The notes under the pieces are model-generated. The model was given only the letters and a program-made list of their open reading frames with translations. It had not been told where the DNA came from and did no database searches. Positions 23,144 to 29,540 of a stretch of 64,000 nt of DNA are shown here, piece after piece (position 1 is the stretch's first letter; every line of letters starts with the position of its first letter). The stretch is taken from positions 26,616 to 90,615 of the IMG/VR virus record IMGVR_UViG_3300047408_000067, one strand, 5' to 3'. The translations under genes and the position numbers were made by a program. The DNA comes from a virus.

Positions 23144-24448
23144 CTAGTCGTCCGACTCTTCTTCTTGGGCCACGGGGCGGCGACGGCTGCTGCGCGCTGC
23201 GGTGTCTTCCTTGATGACGCCGTTGTCGATGTCCAACTCGAACTTGATGGTGTCACCAGTGCGCCCACGGCGGTTCTTCTTCACTACCATCTTCAGATCA
23301 CCAGCTCGGTAGCGCAGCGACAATACCTGGTCACTGTCCGCACCAAGGGCGTCTGTTAGTGAGATGTGGTCCAGCTCTGGTGCATCCTGCGCATCGACAC
23401 CCTTGCGGTTGGCCTGTGCGTTCAAGACAAACGGGATGTCGAACTGGCGGGCTATGTTGTGCTTTGCCATGCGGCTTGTCTGCACTGCCTGAATCCAGTT
23501 GTCTCCACCGCGTACCAAATCGTTGCCCACACCCAGACCGAAGTAGTCAAAGAACGCAATGTTCGGCTCGTGCTGCTCGCACTTCGCCACCATTGTCGCC
23601 ATTGAGAAGCCGCCCTGCGCATTGGGGGTGATAAAACTGGACTTCAGTTGCTGGCGTGCCTTGATGAGAAACCGTCGGTACTTCTTCAGATCCAACGCAC
23701 CCATCATCATGCCCATGTTGCTGAAGCGGTCAGCGAACTCGTCTTTGGCACTCGCCGCCAGCTTGTTGTTGAGCAGCGTTTGTACCCGCATACCGATCTG
23801 GGCTGGAGACATCTCCAGGCTGGCATACAGGACTTTCGCACCAGAAATGACCGCGTTGGTCGCAAAGTACAGAGACATCCACGTCTTGAACTCACCCTGG
23901 CGTGCCACAATGGTGATCAGGTCGGGTGCCTGCATGCCGCCCGTTTGCTTGTCCAGGCTTGGTATCCCAAAGGGGTACCCAATGGACTCGCCAGCAGCTA
24001 CCTGATCGTGTGCCCGCTTCACGTGGTTGTACGTGTGCTGCCAGTTGTTGAGGATGTCGATGTCCTCGCCCTTGGAGTACAACTGAAGTATCTGACGGAT
24101 ATCGCCTTCGAGTTCGGTAGCCAGCACCGCAGGCTCGATACGTCCGAGACGTCGCATTGCCTTCTCGAACATCTTGCCCAGGTCGTAGTCTGCTTTGCTG
24201 CGCTGTGCCTGCGCTACAAGCAGTTCGATTTCGTCTGGGTCCATTGCGTAGACACGGAAGTTAGGAAACCGCACCTTGAAGGTTTCCTTGTTCGTAGCCC
24301 TGTGCTCTTGAAGCCAGATCCACTCTGCCTTGCGACGCATGAACAATGCGTCGGTAACACCCATACGCATAACTTGGGACACACCACGCCCTGGTCCACG
24401 GGTGTGCCGTACAATAGCGCTAATCAATAGATCTTCGTTAGTAGCCAC
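23144..24448 (-). CDS. dnaB: DnaB-like replicative helicase
   Basis: 434 aa from GTG 24448, with GAGGG 4-5 bases upstream (an in-frame GTG at 24496 lies inside the promoter). The RecA-like C-terminal half shows GIPSLDKQTGGMQ, the P-loop as ARQGEFKTW, KVLYASLEMSPAQIGMR, Walker B NIAFFDYFGLG and VLNAQANR. The P-loop has Phe where Gly normally precedes Lys. It unwinds the fork as a hexamer and works with the neighbouring primase. Ends in an acidic QEEESDD tip. Confidence 0.9.
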   Translation of the reverse strand: MATNEDLLISAIVRHTRGPGRGVSQVMRMGVTDALFMRRKAEWIWLQEHRATNKETFKVRFPNFRVYAMDPDEIELLVAQAQRSKADYDLGKMFEKAMRRLGRIEPAVLATELEGDIRQILQLYSKGEDIDILNNWQHTYNHVKRAHDQVAAGESIGYPFGIPSLDKQTGGMQAPDLITIVARQGEFKTWMSLYFATNAVISGAKVLYASLEMSPAQIGMRVQTLLNNKLAASAKDEFADRFSNMGMMMGALDLKKYRRFLIKARQQLKSSFITPNAQGGFSMATMVAKCEQHEPNIAFFDYFGLGVGNDLVRGGDNWIQAVQTSRMAKHNIARQFDIPFVLNAQANRKGVDAQDAPELDHISLTDALGADSDQVLSLRYRAGDLKMVVKKNRRGRTGDTIKFELDIDNGVIKEDTAARSSRRRPVAQEEESDD

Positions 24449-24496
24449 TATGCCCTCTCTTGGCCTCTTGGTCTCTGCGTGGTTTTGCCACCCCAC

Positions 24497-24527
24497 AGTA
24501 TAGCATTCTCTGTAGCTGAGATGCCAA
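24497..24527 (-). promoter_or_regulatory. Promoter of the helicase/primase transcript
   Basis: Minus strand TTGGCA, 19-base spacer, TATACT (24502-24497), in the 86-base gap upstream of the helicase. The transcript would carry the GAGGG SD before GTG 24448. Confidence 0.5.
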
Positions 24528-24534
24528 CTGGCTA

Positions 24535-25374
24535 CTAGAGGCCAAGATAGACTCTTAGCATGTTTCTGTCATACTCGTCCTGAACTCTTGCGGATTCTTT
24601 CAATCGCTGCTGTTTCAACCAGGGGAATACGTACGCGTCGTCGTACTCGTCCAGTATCTCCTCAGATATCTCCATATCCTTGATGTCTTGATAGAATCTG
24701 CCGTAAGTAAAAGTGTGCAGCCCGTCCGGCTGCCGCTTGCACCGATAAAAGGCAATCTGAATGAATGCCTTCAGAGCAAGAGGGTCACCGCCAAATCGAT
24801 GGCGTAGGAGACGAGCAGCACCAACATCCTTCTTCCAATCAAGCTTAGGTGTTTCCCCAAACCTTAGCCTGAAGACAAAGGAGAAGTAGCAGACGAAATC
24901 AGGCCCAGTCCACTTCTCTGCCCTATCCCAGTGACGTCTAAACCTCTTGAAGGGAGAATTACTAGGTTTCGCAGTCTTATATACGTCTATCGCTTTATCG
25001 AATATGCTCTGTATACGCGCTATCGAGTGTGCATTATCCCCTTGGGTATTCCTAGGGTTTTCAATATACCTAAAGGGGCTAACTCTTTTTTGAACGACTT
25101 TCTGAACTTGGTTGGTAATCCCTCCTTGGTTGCCCCTGGGTCCATTCTGGTTGCCCCTAAAAGACGGGACACCATACTTCCTGGCTCTATGCCCTGCCCC
25201 TGCTTGAAGGATTTCCAGACTACCGTCTTCGATAAGATTCCTCAGGGTCTTCTTGGTATACTGCTCCGACCAGCCGAAAATCAACGCTATCTCACTGGCG
25301 CTAACCCTGACTGTACCCATCGCGTTACAGTGTTCTTCAAACCATACCAGTACGAGACGTTGATTTCTGGTCAT
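24535..25374 (-). CDS. Winged-helix replication protein (possible initiator)
   Basis: 279 aa from ATG 25374; the longer frame to 25551 would cross the divergent promoter. The N-terminal 65 residues form a clear winged HTH (RLVLVWFEEHC, VSASEIALIFGWSEQYTKKTL, LIEDGSLEILQAG). The middle is low-complexity Gln/Asn/Gly/Arg and the C-terminal half is globular and helical. The layout (wHTH, linker, second domain, next to helicase and primase genes) recalls lambda-O or DnaD-like initiators, so it could mark an origin or load the helicase. Divergently transcribed from the SF2 helicase. Confidence 0.55.
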   Translation of the reverse strand: MTRNQRLVLVWFEEHCNAMGTVRVSASEIALIFGWSEQYTKKTLRNLIEDGSLEILQAGAGHRARKYGVPSFRGNQNGPRGNQGGITNQVQKVVQKRVSPFRYIENPRNTQGDNAHSIARIQSIFDKAIDVYKTAKPSNSPFKRFRRHWDRAEKWTGPDFVCYFSFVFRLRFGETPKLDWKKDVGAARLLRHRFGGDPLALKAFIQIAFYRCKRQPDGLHTFTYGRFYQDIKDMEISEEILDEYDDAYVFPWLKQQRLKESARVQDEYDRNMLRVYLGL

Positions 25375-25414
25375 AGACCAGAGATTACCCTTGCCCTCAA
25401 AATTGCCATACCAA

Positions 25415-25444
25415 ACTATAGCACCCACGACGTTCCTAGGGGCA
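25415..25444 (-). promoter_or_regulatory. Leftward promoter of the divergent region
   Basis: Minus strand TATAGT (25420-25415) with a weak -35 (TGCCCC at 18). Five bases after the -10 an ATG opens a 12-codon frame (25409-25371) whose TGA overlaps the start of the winged-helix gene. The region 25375-25521 between divergent genes holds both promoters and nothing else recognisable. Confidence 0.5.
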
Positions 25445-25479
25445 TCTAAAAAAGTAGATCGTGAGTTCAAGCTTGTAGA

Positions 25480-25509
25480 TTGCTTCAGACAAACAAAGTA
25501 GGCTACAAT
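25480..25509 (+). promoter_or_regulatory. Rightward promoter of the SF2 helicase operon
   Basis: TTGCTT, 18-base spacer, TACAAT (25504-25509). The ATG at 25522 follows the -10 by 12 bases and has no SD, so translation is probably leaderless or from a 5-7-base leader. Confidence 0.55.
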
Positions 25510-25521
25510 AAAAGCACTGCA

Positions 25522-27036
25522 ATGGCAAGACAATCCAAGCAAGTAATCCATGCGACGGTAGGAGGCAAGCTGGTCCTACCACGATCCCAAGTCCCACGTG
25601 AGTTATTTGAGGCGTTATTGACGCATCTCACGTGGGACAACCCTGAGTACAAGGACAGGCAATTCCGCGGGTTGCAAACCCGATACTATGACCGTGCGAA
25701 ACAGACGTGGGTGGAGATTCCTCAGCATATATACGGGTTGACGCTAAACGATGACGATCAGACGTACGAGATAGCTAGAGAATTCGTTCCAGAGTTCGAA
25801 AGACTGGCGAACGAACGGGGGATAGAGATCGAATGGGAAGATCTGCGGGTCACCCATACTCCCAATCCGTTACCACACGGAATAGAGCTCTGGGAGCCCC
25901 AGAGACCCGCTGTTCGAGACCTGCTAAATGATGATTACGGACATCAAGGCGTTCTTGAGGCACCATGCGGGTCGGGGAAAACTGTTATGCTGCTCTACGT
26001 CGTGGCTGAACTTGGACAGCCAACGCTCATTCTCGCTCACACTGATGATCTTCTCAAGCAATGGCAAGATTACTGCCGCCGTCTTCTGGATTACACGCCT
26101 GGACTGATCCAGGGCGATACTTACGACATAAAGCAAATCACGCTTGCCAGTGTAATGACACTTGCTCGTAGAGAGCTAACCCCCGAGTTCCTCAACCAGT
26201 GGGGCATGGTGATACTGGACGAAGCACACCACTGTCCGGCCCAATGCTTTCAAGAAGTGATGACGCAGTTTCCCGCTTACTATCGGTTTGGCGCTACTGC
26301 TACCCCACGGCGTGAAGACAACCTCCAGGGACTTCTGTACGCGATCTGTGGCCCTGTTATTGCCAAGGTGCAGCGCAGGGCACTAAAGGACGCGGGCCTT
26401 ATCGTAGACCCTGTCGTGATAGTACATGAAACAGGCTTCACTTTCCCATACAGGGACATGCGCCAATGGCATCCTATGGTGCGTGCTCTGATAAATGATA
26501 GGCGGCGCAATGCCCAGATCATCGAAAACATCATCGCCGACCACGACAGCGGTAACCACGTTCAGCTTGTCCTATCTCAGCAAATCGACCACCTCGCTCT
26601 CCTGGCAGGGGCTTTACAAAAACGTCGCCCTGACATTTCCCAAGAGCTCCTTATCGCCGGCGGGACTAAGACAGATAAGTACGGACGTGTCACACGCAAT
26701 ATCCGTCGTACAAAGGCGCAAAGGACGGAAGCTATCGACGCTGCTAGAAAGGGCCATCTGCGCGTACTATTTGGAACTAAGCTGGCAGATGAGGGCCTCG
26801 ATATCCCGCGCCTCGACAGGCTTCACCTTGTGTTTCCCTCAAGGGCACAAGGCAAGATTTCGCAACAAGTTGGACGAATTCAACGTAGACATCCAGGAAA
26901 GAGAGATGTTATCGTCCGCGATTACGTGGATGAGCCTAGAGTCCTTAAGAGCCAGTGGTTCGAGCGAAGAAAAGCCTACGTAGAAATGGAGCTGGAAATT
27001 GTCCGTGCGAATCAAAGGGAGAGCAGAACTGCTTAG
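25522..27036 (+). CDS. SF2 DEAH-type DNA helicase (UvsW/XPB-like)
   Basis: 504 aa from ATG 25522 (a TTG at 25480 lies inside the promoter). N-terminal accessory region about 1-120, then motif I APCGSGKT, Ia LAHTDDLLKQW, II DEAHH, III GATATP, and in domain 2 GTKLADEGLDIP (motif V) and QQVGRIQRR (motif VI). Motif order and size match UvsW, RadD and XPB-like helicases that remodel forks and recombination intermediates. It starts the only rightward operon in the window; its stop overlaps the next gene. Confidence 0.9.
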   Translation: MARQSKQVIHATVGGKLVLPRSQVPRELFEALLTHLTWDNPEYKDRQFRGLQTRYYDRAKQTWVEIPQHIYGLTLNDDDQTYEIAREFVPEFERLANERGIEIEWEDLRVTHTPNPLPHGIELWEPQRPAVRDLLNDDYGHQGVLEAPCGSGKTVMLLYVVAELGQPTLILAHTDDLLKQWQDYCRRLLDYTPGLIQGDTYDIKQITLASVMTLARRELTPEFLNQWGMVILDEAHHCPAQCFQEVMTQFPAYYRFGATATPRREDNLQGLLYAICGPVIAKVQRRALKDAGLIVDPVVIVHETGFTFPYRDMRQWHPMVRALINDRRRNAQIIENIIADHDSGNHVQLVLSQQIDHLALLAGALQKRRPDISQELLIAGGTKTDKYGRVTRNIRRTKAQRTEAIDAARKGHLRVLFGTKLADEGLDIPRLDRLHLVFPSRAQGKISQQVGRIQRRHPGKRDVIVRDYVDEPRVLKSQWFERRKAYVEMELEIVRANQRESRTA

Positions 27037-27433
27037 CTGGCTGCGGCGTAGGAAGGATCTTGACGACAAGCGCAAGGTTCTCACCCGCAGCATAGACAAC
27101 ATCAACACCTGGGTACTTGCATACTATGAACGGCACAACCTTACGGAGGTCGCAGACCCAGAGACCAAGACCAAATGGCAGAAGCGCCAGGGTACCACCC
27201 AGATCTGGAACGATGAAGCACTGAAGGCATTGCTTCGCCGCCGCAGGGTGCCAGAGGAACTGGTCTTTACGCCAGTAACCACAGAGGTGCGCAACGACAA
27301 GGCCGTCTTCCAGCTAATGCAGGATGGCATTCTCAGTATCGAAGACATCGAAGGCGTCAGCACACTACAGACGCACAAACCTTATATCATGGGGTTGAAC
27401 AATGCCAAGCAACACGCCGATCAAGAAGACTAA
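26999..27433 (+). CDS. Hypothetical protein after the SF2 helicase
   Basis: 144 aa from TTG 26999 (GGAG 7 bases upstream); GTG 27005 is an alternative. Overlaps the helicase end by 38 bases. Basic, helical N-terminus (LLSWLRRRKDLDDKRKVL) and a folded-looking C-terminal half (ELVFTPVTTEVRNDKAVF). Might act with the helicase; no family recognised. Confidence 0.6.
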   Translation: MSVRIKGRAELLSWLRRRKDLDDKRKVLTRSIDNINTWVLAYYERHNLTEVADPETKTKWQKRQGTTQIWNDEALKALLRRRRVPEELVFTPVTTEVRNDKAVFQLMQDGILSIEDIEGVSTLQTHKPYIMGLNNAKQHADQED

Positions 27434-27629
27434 CCCCCTGGACAATGGCGACCGCATAGGCGTAAGCTTTGGGGTTACCATCAACATGGGTGACTACCAG
27501 AGTCTGAAGGTAGAAGCTTGGGCAGAGGGTACCAAGCGGGAAGGAGAAACATCTGCATCCGCGTATAAGCGCCTATTCGATCTGGTAGAAAAGCAAGCCA
27601 ACGACAAAGCGGCGGAGTACAAACCATAG
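27402..27629 (+). CDS. Small hypothetical protein
   Basis: 75 aa, ATG start, overlapping the end of the previous gene by 32 bases. A central strand pair (RIGVSFGVTINM, SLKVEAWAEG) and an amphipathic C-terminal helix (AYKRLFDLVEKQANDKAAEY). Layout typical of small phage regulators or inhibitors, but no function can be given. Confidence 0.6.
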   Translation: MPSNTPIKKTNPLDNGDRIGVSFGVTINMGDYQSLKVEAWAEGTKREGETSASAYKRLFDLVEKQANDKAAEYKP

Positions 27630-27631
27630 GC

Positions 27632-27660
27632 TTGCATTCCTGACAAATCCGTGCTATAGT
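27632..27660 (+). promoter_or_regulatory. Strong rightward promoter
   Basis: TTGCAT, 17-base spacer, TATAGT (27655-27660), directly after the stop at 27629. It drives 27733-28176 with a leader of about 65 bases that has no obvious structure. Confidence 0.7.
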
Positions 27661-27732
27661 TCATCTGTGCAGCAACCGATCATCAGGGAAATAGGTCTCC
27701 CTAATCTATTGTGGTTGTTGAGGAGAATCGAA

Positions 27733-28176
27733 GTGGCAAAGAAAAGTACGACAGCGACCGCTAATCGCAAGGTGGCGGTTGCAGAGGAAGAGGACGACGA
27801 GGAAGAGGAAGTAGTAGTAGTCTCGGCAAAGAAGAAGACTGCTGCTCCCGTAGCCAAGTCGGCCACCAATGGCAAGGCGACCACCAAGGCCGCTGTCACT
27901 AAGAAGGCCGCCAAGAGCAACGATGAAGAGGGTGCTTACGCCCCCAATGCCAACAGTATGCGTGATTTCATCATGCGTTCTATGAGGCGGGGCGGCACGT
28001 CTACTGAAATCAAAAAGCGTGCGGCACGGTTTGCTGAGAAGAAGGGCGTGGACGAGCTGTCCGACATCAAGGCGTACAAGAACTTTGACGTCGCGTTCTT
28101 CGCCAAGTTTCTCGAGACCAAGGGCTTCGACGTGAGGATCGACGAGGAAGCGGACAGCTATCTACTTACCACCTGA
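27733..28176 (+). CDS. Histone-H1/acidic-patch protein with C-terminal domain
   Basis: 147 aa from GTG 27733, 8 bases after AGGAG. Residues 1-75 alternate Lys/Ala/Thr stretches with an acidic block (EEEDDEEEE); residues 80-147 look globular (NSMRDFIMRSMRRGGTSTE, VDELSDIKAYKNFDVAFFA). The basic/acidic interleaving resembles the proteins at 150-1163 and the SSB tail. Possible DNA-associated or DNA-mimic protein; function unproven. Confidence 0.6.
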   Translation: MAKKSTTATANRKVAVAEEEDDEEEEVVVVSAKKKTAAPVAKSATNGKATTKAAVTKKAAKSNDEEGAYAPNANSMRDFIMRSMRRGGTSTEIKKRAARFAEKKGVDELSDIKAYKNFDVAFFAKFLETKGFDVRIDEEADSYLLTT

Positions 28177-28194
28177 TTTCAGGGCTGTTATAGT
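28166..28194 (+). promoter_or_regulatory. Promoter of a probable non-coding RNA
   Basis: TTACCA (28166-28171), 17-base spacer, TATAGT (28189-28194), starting inside the end of the upstream gene. Transcription should start near 28200-28201. No gene follows before the terminator at 28293. Confidence 0.6.
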
Positions 28195-28199
28195 GTGGA

Positions 28200-28320
28200 T
28201 CTAAGGAGGTCCCATCTGGCAGGGACGATAGGCTTTTGCGCAACGAAACGGAATCTTGTCGCTGGCCTGCCAGCATCCTTTGATACCAACATCCCCGTTG
28301 GTGATTGCCAACGGGGTTTT
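28200..28320 (+). ncRNA. Probable structured small RNA with a perfect SD sequence
   Basis: Bounded by the promoter at 28166-28194 and the terminator at 28293-28325. No start codon stands at a usable distance from TAAGGAGGT (28202-28210), a full-length consensus SD. The SD segment can pair with the 3' part: ATCTAAGGA (28199-28207) against TCCTTTGAT (28276-28284, one mismatch), followed inside by CTGGCAGG (28216-28223) with CCTGCCAG (28266-28273). The inner 42 bases include a TTGCGCAA palindrome. I know no matching RNA family. It could sequester ribosomes or bind 16S, mRNA or a phage protein. Confidence 0.5.
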
Positions 28321-28325
28321 GTTTT
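28293..28325 (+). terminator. Rho-independent terminator
   Basis: CCCCGTTGG (28293-28301), 6-base loop, CCAACGGGG (28308-28316), then TTTTGTTTT. It ends the small RNA. Its 3' arm overlaps the -35 box of the next promoter. Confidence 0.85.
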
Positions 28326-28333
28326 GCTATAGT
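28305..28333 (+). promoter_or_regulatory. Promoter nested in a terminator
   Basis: TTGCCA (28305-28310), 17-base spacer, TATAGT (28328-28333). The -35 lies in the loop and 3' arm of the terminator at 28293. Expected start near 28340, the first bases of the hairpin at 28339. Confidence 0.65.
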
Positions 28334-28338
28334 ATTGG

Positions 28339-28398
28339 GTGCTAGCAGGCGAATACTTTCTCTTCGCCGGGACGACATTCGCCTGCTAGCACTTTTTT
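28339..28398 (+). ncRNA. Hairpin RNA or attenuator ahead of the proline-rich gene
   Basis: Perfect 16-bp stem (28339-28354 with 28377-28392), 22-base loop, then T6 (28393-28398): a transcript starting near 28340 would be an intrinsically terminated hairpin of about 58 nt. The small gene at 28417 lies just downstream, so it may instead be an attenuator through which only part of the polymerases pass. No ORF inside. Confidence 0.55.
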
Positions 28399-28416
28399 GT
28401 CAGGAAGGAGGATGGT

Positions 28417-28554
28417 ATGTTCGAGGACCCGAAAGCACCAGATCCAAGGCCGGAGCCGCAGCCGCAGCCAGGACAAGAGCCTCGCCCGCGTCCAGATCCA
28501 AGGCCAGAGCCTGCACCAACGCCGGAGCCACAACCAGCTCCGCCTCCGCACTGA
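28417..28554 (+). CDS. 45-aa proline-rich micro-protein
   Basis: ATG 28417 with AAGGAGG 5 bases upstream, an excellent site; TGA at 28552-28554. The protein is MFEDPKAPDPRPEPQPQP followed by more PEP/PRP/PQP units, ending PPPH, a polyproline-II-like chain with a 20-base internal near-repeat in the DNA (28439-28458 and 28492-28511). No hydrophobic core, so it would be extended; a linker, binder or tail-peptide function is a guess. Confidence 0.6.
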   Translation: MFEDPKAPDPRPEPQPQPGQEPRPRPDPRPEPAPTPEPQPAPPPH

Positions 28555-28575
28555 TCCGGTCACCCACCGGAAAAG

Positions 28576-28620
28576 AACCCCGTGATATGGGGCGGTCCCG
28601 TCACGGGGTTTCTTTTTGTC
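28576..28620. terminator. Bidirectional terminator between convergent transcripts
   Basis: AACCCCGTGA (28576-28585), 15-base loop, TCACGGGGTT (28601-28610), then a T-rich run (TCTTTTTG). On the other strand the stem is followed by TTCTTTTCC. It separates the rightward early genes from the leftward late operon. Confidence 0.75.
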
Positions 28621-28635
28621 CTTTTTTCTGGGCAT

Positions 28636-28701
28636 GGAAAGACCCCCTACTCCTCGTTGCTAGCGGCGGGCAAGCACCGCAACGGTTTCAGGGGTCTTTC
28701 C
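28636..28701. repeat. Nested inverted repeat (structured element)
   Basis: GGAAAGACCCC (28636-28646) pairs with GGGGTCTTTCC (28691-28701), 11 bp. Inside, GTTGC (28656-28660) pairs with GCAAC (28679-28683). No T-run follows on either strand, so it is not a standard terminator. It lies downstream of the late operon; candidates are a 3'-end RNA stabiliser, a processing site or a protein-binding site. Confidence 0.45.
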
Positions 28702-28732
28702 TCCCCGCCGTGGCATACGGGGATCTAGAGGG

Positions 28733-28888
28733 TTAGGTTAGAGCAGCCAACACATAGAATGCTAGGCCAGCCCAACCCAGAGCGTGTCCGTAGGAGTGAT
28801 CCCAGTTTGGTCGCCATGACCAAGATGCCATTGCCGCCAGCACCAGCAGTACGAGTGATACAACGAGAACGATTTGATGTAGAGCCAT
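28733..28888 (-). CDS. 51-aa two-helix membrane protein (holin candidate)
   Basis: ATG 28888 overlaps the upstream stop as TGATG, with GGAGG 5 bases before it; TAA at 28735-28733. Residues 6-22 (IVLVVSLVLLVLAAMAS) and 37-50 (ALGWAGLAFYVLAA) are hydrophobic, joined by a short Trp/Asn/Asp loop. Last gene of the late operon, directly after a C39-like peptidase, which is the place and shape of a small class-II-type holin. No sequence signature for holins exists, so this is inference. Confidence 0.65.
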   Translation of the reverse strand: MALHQIVLVVSLVLLVLAAMASWSWRPNWDHSYGHALGWAGLAFYVLAALT

Positions 28889-29316
28889 CAGGCCTCCAAC
28901 CAGACTACGCTGAATGGACCTAGCCGCTGGAATTCCTCACGGCTAAGTGATTCCCATACTCCACGGTAGCCAGGTGCAGAATTGGCTAACCATAGATTGT
29001 TGCCATCCTGTCCCCGTATGGCAACCCAATGATACCAATTACCTCCCGACATCATGCCCGTTGTTTCGCCAGCTATGGCCCAGACTGTTTCGAACGTCAA
29101 CCATCCCTGGCTAGACACCTGGTCGTATTCTGCCAGTACCCGCCTTAGCTGCGAGCCACTACCATCCATCAAACCATACGTGGCATTGATGTTTTCTGGA
29201 TATCCGATCTGAGATACACACTGGTCTTCGGTAGCACGAGGATCCAATCCTGTGGCCCGAAGTACCCAAGCCAATGCACACGCCGAGCACGTCCAGTTGT
29301 TGTGCTGCGTCGGCAT
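28888..29316 (-). CDS. C39/papain-like cysteine peptidase (possible endolysin)
   Basis: 142 aa, ATG start. CSACALAWVLRATGLD holds the candidate catalytic Cys (residue 9 or 12), WYHWVAIRG the His, and LANSAPGYRGVW the Asn/Asp region, the order of C39-type and related bacterial papain-fold domains. GETTGMMSGGNW precedes the His. No signal peptide. It may cleave peptide cross-links in the wall, paired with the membrane protein at 28733-28888. A related C39-like domain sits at the C-terminus of the tape measure. Confidence 0.55.
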   Translation of the reverse strand: MPTQHNNWTCSACALAWVLRATGLDPRATEDQCVSQIGYPENINATYGLMDGSGSQLRRVLAEYDQVSSQGWLTFETVWAIAGETTGMMSGGNWYHWVAIRGQDGNNLWLANSAPGYRGVWESLSREEFQRLGPFSVVWLEA

Positions 29317-29336
29317 CGGAGTAAGTGGTTCCCAGA

Positions 29337-29540
29337 TTACCCTTTTGGGAGTGACTCCGCATCTGATTCAGTTAGCGGAGGGTCAGGCGTAATGGTACCC
29401 TGTAGGCCAGGGTCGAGAGCGTACAGAAAGGCCTCTACGGAGCCTTCCCCTACCCACTTGCCCTGTACTGCTGCTGCTAGTGCCGCAGTAAACAGAGACT
29501 GCTGTTGCTGTAACTGAGTGATCTCTGCGGACTCAGCCAT
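29337..29540 (-). CDS. Small late hypothetical protein
   Basis: 67 aa, ATG with AAGGAG 8 bases upstream; TAATG overlap with the gene before. Q-rich helical N-terminus (ITQLQQQQSLFTAALAAAV) and an acidic Pro-rich end. Function unknown; part of the fibre/lysis end of the late operon. Confidence 0.6.
   Translation of the reverse strand: MAESAEITQLQQQQSLFTAALAAAVQGKWVGEGSVEAFLYALDPGLQGTITPDPPLTESDAESLPKG

Noticed and set aside
23648-24430. 260-codon plus-strand frame
   Set aside because: Antisense of the DnaB-like helicase; no SD, no motif.
24535-25551. Longer start (25551) of the winged-helix gene
   Set aside because: The extra 59 residues would cross the divergent promoters and have signal-peptide-like text unlike the rest; ATG 25374 begins the clear wHTH.
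28200-28300. Short peptide from TTG near 28234 in the putative RNA
   Set aside because: The start is over 20 bases from the SD, rare codon start, only about 14 codons; a non-coding RNA is the simpler reading.
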